From Phytoseiulus persimilis (Eukaryota; Arthropoda; Arachnida; Mesostigmata; Phytoseiidae): a stretch of 64,000 nucleotides of DNA. Location of the stretch: positions 2,108,001 through 2,172,000 of the forward strand of contig CM075101.1 in the NCBI GenBank assembly GCA_037576195.1. The letters run 5' to 3'. The first letter of the stretch is position 1. Each line of letters opens with the position of its first letter. Under the pieces are notes generated by a model. The model worked only from the letters and a program-made list of their open reading frames with translations, was not told the origin of the DNA and did no database searches. Position numbers and translations under genes: made by a program. Below, one piece after another: positions 20,216 to 30,323 of the stretch.

Positions 20216-20966
20216 GCCTGGACTCTGAGTCTGGCCCACGCGGACTTTTTGTCGAATGGGATTCATGGAATATCTGGAGTAAAGAGTACAGGAGTCCTTC
20301 CGAACGTGAACATTCCGTCAGCGAGCGCCAAGACAACTCGAAGACCTGGATCGTTTCTTGGAGATTGTCCTCACTTGTTGGACGCCGGAGTCGACCGTGT
20401 TGTGAACGGAACGCTGGGAACAGCATTTGTACTTCAAAAATTGGCGAAGTCTAACAATTTTCATCGAGTTCGGTCTATCCTGAATAGAATAGGAAGAGAA
20501 ACATTCGTACTCGGACTTCGAAATTGTGGGAGCGACATGCTTGACGGAAACTGCAGGTAGAGAGTGATCTCCCTATTTCATGCTTTCCTCAAGGCAGAAG
20601 CTTTCTTTCTCCATGCTCAGCTCGGATTTCAGATCATACGGAAAAGGAAGCAGCTTCAGAGCGCCTCGAATTTCTCTGCTCAGGACAGATGGCTGCACCC
20701 TACCGCTGAGATGGCTCAGCTAGGTGTAAGAACATCTTCTTCATCATTGCTCGAAATGAGTTTCTCGTGGAGCTTTCCTCTTGAGTGTTGCATTTTGACT
20801 TGAAAGAGAATTAGAGATTAGAGTAAAGATAAAGACAGTTGAAGACATAGAATCAGGGAATGCAGAGTAGTGGACCCCGGCGGAACAAACGGACCGTGGA
20901 GGAAAACATTGGATTCGAGTCTGTAGAGTGCACCTTCCATAATTCGATGATTTCATTTTTGGATGA

Positions 20967-21173
20967 TGTTATGATCCTAAGTTCGAACACTCGCACCAGA
21001 AATGATATTGTGATCTCGCGGAACCATTCTGCTTCACGCTCGACAGCTTCTTAATAATAAACAACAGTGAGTCTAGCAGTAGCGTCAGAGACGGACGGCT
21101 CCTCATTACTTAGAAAGCGAACTTACAACTCGAAGACGGAATTCTACAGCCCGTTACCTACCAAAACGTAACA
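20967..21173 (+). repeat. gypsy-2 5' LTR
   Basis: It starts TGTTATGATCCTAAG and ends CCAAAACGTAACA. AATAATAAA about mid-LTR may serve polyadenylation. It is followed by a TGGCGACGAAGAGG segment in the primer-binding-site position; the priming tRNA was not identified. Confidence 0.95.
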
Positions 21174-21834
21174 ACTTGGCGACGAAGAGGTCACTACAAG
21201 AACCTATCCACTCCGGTGTTTCTGGCAACGTCTAGGGAAGTAAAGTTCGATTTCGATTGTGCTACAAGTGGTCGAAAGGGTGACGATCACAGTCCCGGAG
21301 CAAGGCTGATGGACGCATTCTTTTGGGAGGGAGAGAGAGCGCGCCAGCTATGAATTCCGACGGTTCTGTAGTACGGACCGGCCAGGCACCTTCGGGGCAG
21401 GCAGAGTACTTCGGCTAAGCGCCTACGGGCCCGGCGAAGTACTTGCAAACAGATACACAAATGTCTCGTTACACCGAGCATCAGCGCAGCCTTTTTCGCA
21501 ATGAGATTCGGTCGCCTTTTCCCGCGAGTAGATGGGAATTCACCGATCGAAGTGCAACGCTAACTTGAAGGGGAAGGGCAGCCACCGTGGCTAACGGTTT
21601 CTTTACGCGCGCTTTGAGACAGTTTCTCTTGTGTGCGATCTCCGAGAGCAGCGTTTCTAGTGAGTCCCTTGCGACATTTCATGAGTTGAGCTTCATTGCT
21701 CAATTTCCCTACTCTTCAGTCCTCCCAAGCTCCCTGGTCTTTCTGGGGATCTTGCTGGTCTTCAGAGCTTTTTCGCTCTTCGGAGCTTTTCCTCTTCTCC
21801 ATTCTAGGTAGGCAGTTTCTGAGCGGCAAGTCAG

Positions 21835-22075
21835 GCGCTTGCTAGGCCTAAGTTAGCCGAAAGTTCAGACGTATAGTTCCTAGGCGGCAGGCAAGACGCT
21901 TGCCAGGCCCTGGTGAACGGATAGCTCAGATAGGTATTTTCTAGGCGGCAAGCAAGGCGCTTGCTAGGCCTCGGTGAACTGATAGGTAGTTCGTAGGCGG
22001 CAAGCAAGGCGCTTGTCCGACCTCGAGGAAGACACAGTTTAGAAAGGAAGTTTTCGGCGTCAGGCAAGTCGCCCG
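21835..22075 (+). repeat. Subterminal tandem repeats I of MULE-2
   Basis: Four to five imperfect units of about 60 bp with the core GGCGGCAAGCAAGGCGCTTG. The core is partly self-complementary (CAAGC/GCTTG). Possible transposase-binding or promoter sequence; function inferred only from position. Confidence 0.7.
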
Positions 22076-22184
22076 ACGACCAGAAAACAACTGGTTGATC
22101 TGATACTTTAGATAGTTCGCTCTCGTAAACGGTTGAGGTTTGTCGAGCAGCAAGATCTAGTCAATTCTATTCTAGTCTCTTCCA

Positions 22185-22325
22185 CTTTCTAGTCTTTTTT
22201 TCGCGATCAGTTTATATCTGAATCGTAGTCTTTTTTTGCGATCGATTCATATCTAAATTCTCGTCGTTTTTTGCGATCAATTTATATCTGAACTTCAGTC
22301 TTTCTTCGCGATCGTTTCAGATCGA
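22185..22325 (+). repeat. Subterminal tandem repeats II of MULE-2
   Basis: Four imperfect units of about 42 bp with the pattern TCTTTTTT, CGCGATC, then TTTATATCTGAA. AT-rich and immediately upstream of the transposase frame, so it may overlap the promoter or a 5' intron. Confidence 0.7.
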
Positions 22326-22467
22326 TTTCGTGGTTTGCTCGAGTTTATTCTCGGTTTTTTGCGAACAGTTCGGAGTCGTCGACGATAAACCGTTCGCTGG
22401 TCAGTTTATACCCATTTTCAAGGAGACGATCTCTAGCCCGACCTGTTTTCCTAGTTTTTTGTTCGGA

Positions 22468-24174
22468 ATGGAGATCGGAGCGAATTTTTTCGCACGCGTG
22501 CCGAGTCGTCGCTTCGGTGAGGGCGACATTTGGTGTCACCGGAGGGGCCGCTTCCAAGTCCCAGGTCGGCAAGATTTTGGCGACTTTTTTTTTCACGTCA
22601 GTCATCATCTTGTCGCCGGGACAATGATCAGTCTGAAGTGTTCCAATTCTAAAACCCCTGATGTCCGCTGTCCAGTGAAGGCCGTGATCAAGCTCTCGGG
22701 CGAGATCGTGGTCCCTCCGAGGACTCACAATCATTTGCCCGAGGACAATGGACACGGGGTCAGTGCTCGCACAGTTAGGCGAGATTGGCTCGTAGATTTA
22801 CAAGACGATCCTCGGAAGCCGCCCATCGACGTTATACTCAAGCGTCGTCGTGATCTCACTCTCGAAGCGGCTGCGCAAATTCCGCCAGCCAAACACCTGT
22901 GTACCGCGCGCCGCGTGGTCAGGGGTGTAAGACCGCCGAATGTCTTGTCTCTTCGCGAACTGCACTTGGCAGTAGAAGCAGATGTGTATCCGGTTTTTAC
23001 ACGCACTGTCCACGGTGAGCGCCTCCTGAGCTTCTATAGTGCTGAGCATAATGCGCTCGTTCTAACGACCGCTAGCTTGCTCCAGCTGCTTAGCGAAGCT
23101 GTGATGATGCACGCGGACGCCACCTACAAAGTTGTTCCCAGGAATTTGTGTTCGCAGTTATTCACCATCCATGGGAACTGGCAGGGTCACGTCGGGATGG
23201 TGGCTTGCGCTCTTATGAATTCCGCGTCGGCCCCTGCCTACAGGTGGGTGTTCGGGTGTTTGAAAGCAGCCAGTCCAGGTTTGGCTGTCCAGCAGTTCAT
23301 GAGTGATTGGGATAGTTCGATCAGGGCCGCAGCCCAATCGGAATTCCCTCATGCTCTAAAACGAGGCTGTCTGTTCCATTACGCGCAAAGCGTAATTCGA
23401 ATGGCCAGGTCTCCTATAATCGGTTTGGCTGCGGAGCTTAATGGTCCGGGGGAAGTACTGAAGCACGTTCTGGGCTTCTGTGCTCTGCCTCTCCTGCCTT
23501 CCGCCCAAATCAGGCCTGCCTTCGAAGACTGTGCAGCTGCGGCGGCGGAGCTTGCGCATCCGCAACTCGAGAGACTCGCCAACTACGTGCGTACCTTTTG
23601 GTTAACTCGGGTCGGGCCCGACGATCTCTCAGTTTACAGGATAATCGCACGCACAAACAACGCCGTGGGATCAAACAACGCTGCACTGCGACGCCGTTTA
23701 GGTACACACGCCGCAGTATGGAATTTGATTTCAGTGATCCTGGAGATGGCGGCAGACACAATCATCGACCAGAAGATCCATCGCGGCGGGACCATGCACA
23801 TCAGATCGAGGCCGAGTCGGGCAACAAGACTCAACGAACTCAACATTTCGCAGTCTTGGAATTTATTGGATGCCGAGGAAATCTCTCCACTACAATTTAT
23901 TAATCGGGTCAAGTTCAGAGTTGGAGCCTCCTTCGCGCGTCACGGACTCTTCCAAATCACGGGTGACGACGCCGGTATTGGGAACCCCGAAGATCCCGTG
24001 AGTCAAGCACCTGATGATTTGGACATACCGGAGGAGGAGCCCGAGCCTCCTGCAGGATTAGCAGACAGCGAAGAGGAACACGCATTCCCGGATTTGGAGC
24101 ACTGGCTCGTGGAAAACGACCACGTGTACGAAGGATTCCCTGGCGACCATTCCTACGCAGCTCGACCTCTATGA
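22468..24174 (+). CDS. MULE-2 transposase with catalytic Glu replaced by Gly
   Basis: The frame is open from 22330; the first good ATG is 22468. The N-terminus has a FLYWCH-like zinc finger (DFFFHVS, then C-x9-C and HNHLPE). The MULE DDE domain follows: first Asp in MHADATYKVVP, GNWQGHVGM, second Asp in FMSDWDSS, then CLFHYAQ. The motif that carries the third acidic residue reads NAVGSNN here, while MULE-1 and both MULE-3 remnants read NAVESNN. A single GAA to GGA change explains it. If that Glu is catalytic, as expected for the family, the most complete copy is inactive. The C-terminus is acidic (SQAPDDLDIPEEEPEPP). It may cut and paste DNA at the element ends only if complemented. Confidence 0.85.
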   Translation: MEIGANFFARVPSRRFGEGDIWCHRRGRFQVPGRQDFGDFFFHVSHHLVAGTMISLKCSNSKTPDVRCPVKAVIKLSGEIVVPPRTHNHLPEDNGHGVSARTVRRDWLVDLQDDPRKPPIDVILKRRRDLTLEAAAQIPPAKHLCTARRVVRGVRPPNVLSLRELHLAVEADVYPVFTRTVHGERLLSFYSAEHNALVLTTASLLQLLSEAVMMHADATYKVVPRNLCSQLFTIHGNWQGHVGMVACALMNSASAPAYRWVFGCLKAASPGLAVQQFMSDWDSSIRAAAQSEFPHALKRGCLFHYAQSVIRMARSPIIGLAAELNGPGEVLKHVLGFCALPLLPSAQIRPAFEDCAAAAAELAHPQLERLANYVRTFWLTRVGPDDLSVYRIIARTNNAVGSNNAALRRRLGTHAAVWNLISVILEMAADTIIDQKIHRGGTMHIRSRPSRATRLNELNISQSWNLLDAEEISPLQFINRVKFRVGASFARHGLFQITGDDAGIGNPEDPVSQAPDDLDIPEEEPEPPAGLADSEEEHAFPDLEHWLVENDHVYEGFPGDHSYAARPL

Positions 24175-25802
24175 ATCTGCAGTTTTCCATGAATTTCTAG
24201 ATCTCGCACGTCTCATATCCAGATTAGCGTTCAATGTTTTTGTTTTTCAGAGTTCATGGGCTGGGTAGCATATTTTATCAATTGTGGGTCCCTTTTACAG
24301 ACTCGCGGCCAATTTTTTCGTTTACCAGAGTCCATAGGTTGTGGAGAATCATTTACCATTCGCGGGTCCTTCTTACAGACAGGCGGCCAATTTTTGAATT
24401 TCAGAGTTCATGGGTTGGGAGCATGTTTTATCGCTCTCGGGTCCCTCTTATAGACCAGCGGGGAATGTTTGCTGCGGGAAATCTATACATCATCAAAAAA
24501 TGAAATCATCAAACTATGGAAGGTCCACTCTACAGACTCGACTCCAATGTTTTCCTCCACGGTCCGTTTGTTCCGCCGGGGTCCACTCTTCTGCATGTCC
24601 TGATTCTATGTCTTCAACTGTCTTTATCTTTACTCTAATCTCTAATTCTCTATCAAGTCAAAATGCAACACTCAGACGAAAGCGCCACGAGAAACTCATT
24701 TCGAGCAATGATGAAGAAGATGTTCTTACACCCAGCTGAGCCATCTCAGCGGTAGGGTGCAGCCATCTGTTCTGAGCAGAGAAATTCGAGGCGCTCTGAA
24801 GCTGCTTCCTTTTCCGTATGATCTGAAATCCGAACTGAGCATGGAGAAAGAAAGCTTCTGCCCCTGATAGAAATGCCTTCCAGTGACCGCGATATAGATC
24901 ATTTCCATCCGGCGGACTGAGTTATAATTCGAGCTGCCATGAAACAGGAAGATCACACTCTGCCTGCAGTTTCCGTCAAGCATGTCGCTACCACAATCTC
25001 GAAGTCCGAGTACAAATGTTTCTCTTCCTATTCTATTTAGGATAGACCGAAATTGATGAAAACTGTTAGACTTCGCCAACTTTCCAAGTACAAATGCTGT
25101 TCCCAGCGTTCCGTTCACAACACGCTCGACTCCGGCGTCCAACAAGTGAGAACACTCTCCAAGGAACGATCCAGGTCTTCGAGTTGTCTTGGCGCTCGCT
25201 GACGGAATGTTCACCTCCGAGAGGACCCTTGTACTCTTTACTCCAGATATTCCATGAATCCCATTCGACAAAAAGTCCGCGTTGGCCAGACTCAGAGTCC
25301 AGGCTGATGGACGCTTAGCGGCCAGCGGCCGGTTCTCATTGAGGGGAGCTTGCTTGTATTCCTCGCCTACAAGGATGAGGCAGCTCTCGGCGCGCGTTTC
25401 TCCCGACGTCACGGCTCTCACACGCGAATGCAACCGAGATGCAGCAAATTCGCAGGCGGGGCGAATCGAGTGTCTGAAACGGGGGCAAAACTTCTAAGTT
25501 CCTCAGTTTTTCGTCAGATTCGGGTCTCCAAGGGATTTAGCGGTGTAGAAAGTCTCCGAAACATGGGACGGAAGCACCCAATGTCCATTCGTGGCCCGCG
25601 GATGGATTTCGTCCTCGTCATTTGACTCCCGGTATGAATATCATGGCGACACTCGGCGAATGAGTGGGTGTCTCACAGAACCCTCCGAAATTCGGATTCA
25701 GCGCGCTCAGTTTCCGTCTGCAGGAATGCATTCATTAGCTGATCGCCGGGACTGTGATACGGACCCGGTCGAAAGACTTTAGGCCTAACTGAGCACCCAA
25801 CT

Positions 25803-28800
25803 ATGCCGGATACCGACAAGCGGTTCCAGGTGTTTCCTGCGTTTGTTCCCGAAAATGAGTCATGGAAGACTTGGATTTCGAGGTTGGAAAGTCATTTGGT
25901 GCTTCAGAGGTGCAACGATGAAACAGAAAAACGCTGTGCAATCATCGCCTACATGGGACATACGGCCTTCAAGAAGTTGCATGACAAGGTGTACCCAGAG
26001 AAAGAGCCCAAAGAGCTGACGTTTGAAGAAATCAAAACACTATTAACGCAGATTTTCGAACCGGAAGAGAATCTGTTCGCCTCGCGGATAGCATTTCGTA
26101 AAATCTCACAATCCCAAAGTGAAACACTGACGGAATTCGAGGCCCGGCTCCGGAAGGCGTGCACCAATTGCACTTGGAAAGGAGATGAACTCCAATTCAA
26201 CCTGATGGAACAGTTCATCGCAGGATTGAACAACAGGCAGATGAAGCAAGCAGTTCTCATCAAAAGTGCCAAGTTCAAGAAATTCAGCGACTTGTTCGAT
26301 TTCGCTTCCAGCGTGGACATGGCTCGCAAAACGGTCTCTTCATCGGATGCTGTGTCATCCGGCAGTTCGATAGTGAACTTCGTGAAGGATCGCTCATTCA
26401 AACAGAAGAAATTCGTGCACAAACCCCAGATGAACCATCGAGGAAAGCAGATAGCGTGCTACCGTTGCGGCGACAAATCACATTTGGCACCGAGCTGCAC
26501 GCACAAATCTTCAAAATGTGATATTTGTAAGAAAATCGGGCATCTATCGAAGGTCTGCAGCAAAGCTCAACACCAAAACTTCTTACAGGAGATTCCATTC
26601 TATTTCGTTGAAAGTGACGATCCAATGGAGGTCACTGTGCAGATCAACGGTCATTCTGTGAAAATGCAAGCAGACTCGGGAAGTGGAATCTCTGCAATGC
26701 CGCTGTCAGAATTCAAGAAAATGCTGCCGAATCATCAACTCTACCCAACGGACATTCGCTTGCGCAGCGCAACCGGACAATCCTTCATGCCTCATGCTTA
26801 CGCTGTGGTTGATGTCAACCATGCTGACGTCAATGCACAATTACGCCTCTATCTAATCAAGCAGTCTGACTTCCCGAAACTCATAGGAAGAAAGTGGTTG
26901 AGGCAAATGAAGATCGATATGAACCGACTCCTGCAGGGCCAGATTAATCAGATCTGGACTTCCAGTTCAGAGATTGACTACAAAACCAAGGCGAAGGAGG
27001 TACTGAAACGCTACAAAAATTTGCTGAGGGAAGGCATTGGTTGCATTCCCAACGTCGAGGCCAAACTCGAGTTGACAACGGAAAGTCCTCATCCTGTCTA
27101 TATGCGAGCGCGCCCAGTCGCTCACTCACTCATCCAGATGACAAACTCCGAACTCGACTACCTGGAGAAGAGCAAGGTCATACAGAAGCTCGATGTCAGT
27201 GAATGGTCACATCCGATAGTGGTTGTCCCCCGCGCGAAGGGCAAGAAAGTCAGAATCTGTGGTGATTTCAAAGTTGGAATCAACAGATACCTAAAAGTTG
27301 ACGATCACCCACTCAAAAACATCCGACACGCTCTAGACAACATCGGAAACGGCCTGCGGTTTTCAAAACTGGACATCTCTAGTGCTTTCTTACATATGCC
27401 GGTACGCGAATCTGACAGAAAGTACCTGGTTGTTAACACGCATCGAGGCCTCTATCAATTCAACAGGATGTCAAATGGTCTTTCAAATGCATCAGCTATA
27501 TGGCAGAGATTCATTGAGAGCATACTGGCCGGAATCGACGGTGTGGAATGCGTCATAGACGACATAATCGTCACAGCAAAAACTGATGGCGAACACATGA
27601 AACGACTTGAGGAGGTTTTCTCAAGATTGGACAAACACGATATCCGCCTGAACCCGGACAAATGTGTGTTTTTTGAAGACTCGGTTTCGTACTGCGGATT
27701 TCAGCTGAGGCATCAACAGATTTTTAAATGCGAAGACAAGATCGAGGCTATTCGGAAAGCGCCCACTCCTACAAACGTCTCCGAAGTTAAATCGTTTCTC
27801 GGCATGATCCAGTTCTACGCAACGTTCGCACCAAAACTGGCGGATTTGGCTCATCCTATGTACGCTCTTCTAAAGGACAACGTAAAGTTTGTGTGGACGA
27901 AGAATACTGACGAAGCGTTCCAGGCAATTAAGAACGAATTGTGTTCTCCAAGCGTGCTCACCCCCTTCGACCCGTCGAAGCCGCTGCTGTTGGCAACCGA
28001 TGCCAGTCCATATGGCATTTCTGCAGTCTTATCGCACCGTTTTCCCGACAACAGTGAACGTCCGATCGCATATTACTCTAGAAGCTTAACAGCAACCGAG
28101 AAGAAATATGCTCAGATTGACAAGGAAGCGCTCGGAATACGCTGCGGAGTTGAGAGATTCTTCTACTACCTGTTTGGTCGAAGATTCACACTGATCACGG
28201 ATTCGAAACCCCTCGTTCAGATCTTCTCACCTCAGCGAGCCCTTCCTCCCTTGTCAGCGACCAGGATGCAGCATTACTCCATATATCTCATGAACTTCAA
28301 TTTCGATATCGTCTACCGATCGACACACAACCACGGGAATGCGGATGCATTGTCGCGGCTGCCGCTCAGAAGCGAAGACCTACCTGAGATGAACACAATC
28401 GATCTTTTCCTATTGCAACATGCCCACTGCTTGCCTCTGAATATCGATGATATCTCCAGAGGAACGGAAGGATCTCATGAGCTGAAGCCGCTTCTGGAAA
28501 TCCTGAAAGGACGCCGAGCGAGCAACAAAATCTCGAAGATTTTCGGCATTGACCTAATCGAGTTCAGCTTGCTTGACAAGTCGGTCATACTGCGGGGGCA
28601 CAGAGTCGTGGTCCCGGAAACATGCCGACGTCAGGTGCTCACTGAACTTCATGAGGGTCACTATGGTGTTCAGAAGATGAAAGCCTTGGCAAGACAACAT
28701 GTTTGGTGGCCGACGCTGGACAGGGACCTACATGCGCTTACGTTACAGTGCATCCCCTGTCTGACGCATTCTCGAAACCCACCAAAACTTATTCATCCTT

Positions 28801-29807
28801 GGGACCCAACCTCGTACTGTTTCCAGAGGATTCACATGGATTACGCAGGCCCGATCGGGAACAAATACATCCTTCTGCTAATAGACGCCCATTCGAAATG
28901 GTTGGAAGCGTTCGTAACAAACGATAAAACAACGGCGACAACTGTGAGGCATCTACGGGAAACGATCGCCAGATTCGGTATCCCGTCAGTACTGGTAACT
29001 GACAATGATCCCTCGTTCGTTTCTCAGCCGATGAAATCCTTTTGTGCAAGGAACGGCATCACTCACAAAACAAGTCCACCTTTTCATCCAGCAAGCAATG
29101 GACAGGTTGAAAGATACGTCGCGACTACGAAGACAGCTCTCAAGAAATTGTCGGCTGAGGGAGGTGATATGCAGGAAAACCTGCAAAGATTCCTGTTCAG
29201 ACAGCATTTGGTTATCAGTTCCACGGGCCACTCGCCGTCGTCGATCATGCTTGGTAGAGAGCTACGCTCAAGGTTCGATATCATGAAAGAGAAGCCCAGA
29301 GCAACGAAGTCAAAGGACTACTCAACCGAGGATCTCAAGTTCCGACCTGGTGAAATCGTAATGGTTAAAGATTACCGTGGAAGAAAACCCACTTGGGTCG
29401 TAGGAAAAGTGAAGCGTCTCATGGGTTCAACAATGTGCATAGTCGAAACCTCCGATGTTACATGGAAAAGACATTTTAATCAAATGCGAAGGTGTTCGCA
29501 AAACCTATCAACGACTTCACGAATAGGAGAGGAGGAGACTGACGACAATATTGCTTCCACACTCGCGTCTTTGGAAAGTCCAGCATCATCCGAATGCTCA
29601 GCTGCTGCGTCGGAGGGATCTTTTCACGGCATACATGATGATGTGTGTGGGGAAGCTGAAGACGAATCTCAAGTCAGCAACCAACCAAGTGCAGAGCCAG
29701 ATAAGATTGTGATAACTAATCAGGAAGACAACACATCGCCGATCCCAACAATTAGACGATCGCAGAGATCAACGAAGGGAGTTCGCCCCGTCAAATTCGA
29801 GGCCTAG
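25803..29807 (+). CDS. gypsy-2 gag-pol polyprotein, intact
   Basis: A 1,334-residue uninterrupted frame from an ATG. gag ends in two zinc knuckles (CYRCGDKSHLAPSC from residue 219, then CDICKKIGHLSKVC). Protease has ADSGSGISAMP near 290. Reverse transcriptase has VIDDIIV near 584. RNase H has ATDASPYG near 732 and TDSKPL near 799. Integrase has an HHCC finger from about 949 (HEGHYGVQKMKALARQH) and the full DDE triad: MDYAGP near 1012, TDNDPSF near 1066, SNGQVERYV near 1098. A basic C-terminal DNA-binding region and an acidic tail follow. No env. All catalytic motifs are present, so the protein could be active. The sub-clade (perhaps Mag-like) is a guess. Confidence 0.95.
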   Translation: MPDTDKRFQVFPAFVPENESWKTWISRLESHLVLQRCNDETEKRCAIIAYMGHTAFKKLHDKVYPEKEPKELTFEEIKTLLTQIFEPEENLFASRIAFRKISQSQSETLTEFEARLRKACTNCTWKGDELQFNLMEQFIAGLNNRQMKQAVLIKSAKFKKFSDLFDFASSVDMARKTVSSSDAVSSGSSIVNFVKDRSFKQKKFVHKPQMNHRGKQIACYRCGDKSHLAPSCTHKSSKCDICKKIGHLSKVCSKAQHQNFLQEIPFYFVESDDPMEVTVQINGHSVKMQADSGSGISAMPLSEFKKMLPNHQLYPTDIRLRSATGQSFMPHAYAVVDVNHADVNAQLRLYLIKQSDFPKLIGRKWLRQMKIDMNRLLQGQINQIWTSSSEIDYKTKAKEVLKRYKNLLREGIGCIPNVEAKLELTTESPHPVYMRARPVAHSLIQMTNSELDYLEKSKVIQKLDVSEWSHPIVVVPRAKGKKVRICGDFKVGINRYLKVDDHPLKNIRHALDNIGNGLRFSKLDISSAFLHMPVRESDRKYLVVNTHRGLYQFNRMSNGLSNASAIWQRFIESILAGIDGVECVIDDIIVTAKTDGEHMKRLEEVFSRLDKHDIRLNPDKCVFFEDSVSYCGFQLRHQQIFKCEDKIEAIRKAPTPTNVSEVKSFLGMIQFYATFAPKLADLAHPMYALLKDNVKFVWTKNTDEAFQAIKNELCSPSVLTPFDPSKPLLLATDASPYGISAVLSHRFPDNSERPIAYYSRSLTATEKKYAQIDKEALGIRCGVERFFYYLFGRRFTLITDSKPLVQIFSPQRALPPLSATRMQHYSIYLMNFNFDIVYRSTHNHGNADALSRLPLRSEDLPEMNTIDLFLLQHAHCLPLNIDDISRGTEGSHELKPLLEILKGRRASNKISKIFGIDLIEFSLLDKSVILRGHRVVVPETCRRQVLTELHEGHYGVQKMKALARQHVWWPTLDRDLHALTLQCIPCLTHSRNPPKLIHPWDPTSYCFQRIHMDYAGPIGNKYILLLIDAHSKWLEAFVTNDKTTATTVRHLRETIARFGIPSVLVTDNDPSFVSQPMKSFCARNGITHKTSPPFHPASNGQVERYVATTKTALKKLSAEGGDMQENLQRFLFRQHLVISSTGHSPSSIMLGRELRSRFDIMKEKPRATKSKDYSTEDLKFRPGEIVMVKDYRGRKPTWVVGKVKRLMGSTMCIVETSDVTWKRHFNQMRRCSQNLSTTSRIGEEETDDNIASTLASLESPASSECSAAASEGSFHGIHDDVCGEAEDESQVSNQPSAEPDKIVITNQEDNTSPIPTIRRSQRSTKGVRPVKFEA

Positions 29808-29881
29808 TCAGATTACCATAACTGTTATTCTGTGACATTGTTACATCATGGAGTACTCGAGAAAACTTGTGGGGGGAAAGT

Positions 29882-30088
29882 TGTTATGATCCTAAGTTCG
29901 AACACTCGCACCAGAAATGATATTGTGATCTCGCGGAACCATTCTGCTTCACGCTCGACAGCTTCTTAATAATAAACAACAGTGAGTCTAGCAGTAGCGT
30001 CAGAGACGGACGGCTCCTCATTACTTAGAAAGCGAACTTACAACTCGAAGACGGAATTCTACAGCCCGTTACCTACCAAAACGTAACA
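29882..30088 (+). repeat. gypsy-2 3' LTR
   Basis: Same 207 bp as the 5' LTR, preceded by the purine tract GGGGGGAAAG at 29871-29880. Confidence 0.95.
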
Positions 30089-30323
30089 GATGATGTATAG
30101 ATTTCCCGCAGCAAACATTCCCCGCTGGTCTGTAAGAGGAACCCGCGAGCGATAAAGCATGCTCCCAACCCGTGAACTCTGAAATTCAAAAATTGGCCGC
30201 CTGTCTGTAAGAGGGACCCGCGAATGGTAAATGATTCTCCACAACCTCTGGACCCTGGTAAACGGAGAAATTGGCTGCGAGTCTGTAAAAGGGACCCACA
30301 ATCGATAGAATATGCTACCCAGC

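Larger units (their letters stand above)
21278..25766 (+). mobile_element. MULE-2, inserted in the gypsy-2 leader
   Basis: Terminal repeats begin GGGT and share ATCACAGTCCCGG (left GGGTGACG then the core, right the complement ending ACCC). An 8-bp target duplication GGTCGAAA lies at 21270-21277 and 25767-25774. It encodes one transposase on the plus strand and carries about 1.6 kb of non-coding 3' sequence, which MULE-3 shares in reverse at 17.9-19.4 kb. The 5' region holds two small tandem-repeat blocks. Inserted after gypsy-2, hence the youngest element in the nest. Confidence 0.93.
20967..30088 (+). mobile_element. Ty3/mdg4-type LTR retrotransposon gypsy-2, intact gag-pol, split leader
   Basis: The 207-bp LTRs (20967-21173 and 29882-30088) appear identical on direct reading. 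The 5-bp target duplication is GATGA (20962-20966 and 30089-30093). The gag-pol frame is uninterrupted. A MULE (21278-25766) sits between the primer-binding region and gag, adding about 4.5 kb to the leader. Without it the element is about 4.6 kb. Identical LTRs imply a very recent insertion. Confidence 0.95.

Noticed and set aside
19722..20426. 234-aa minus-strand frame as a separate gene
   Set aside because: It crosses the MULE-3 duplication joint and reads the transposase out of frame.
24726..25433. 235-aa minus-strand frame in the MULE-2 3' region
   Set aside because: The same sequence in MULE-3 (18.3-18.7 kb) is open on the opposite window strand but carries no domain. It is the non-coding 3' part of the element, and no splice or start evidence supports a second gene.
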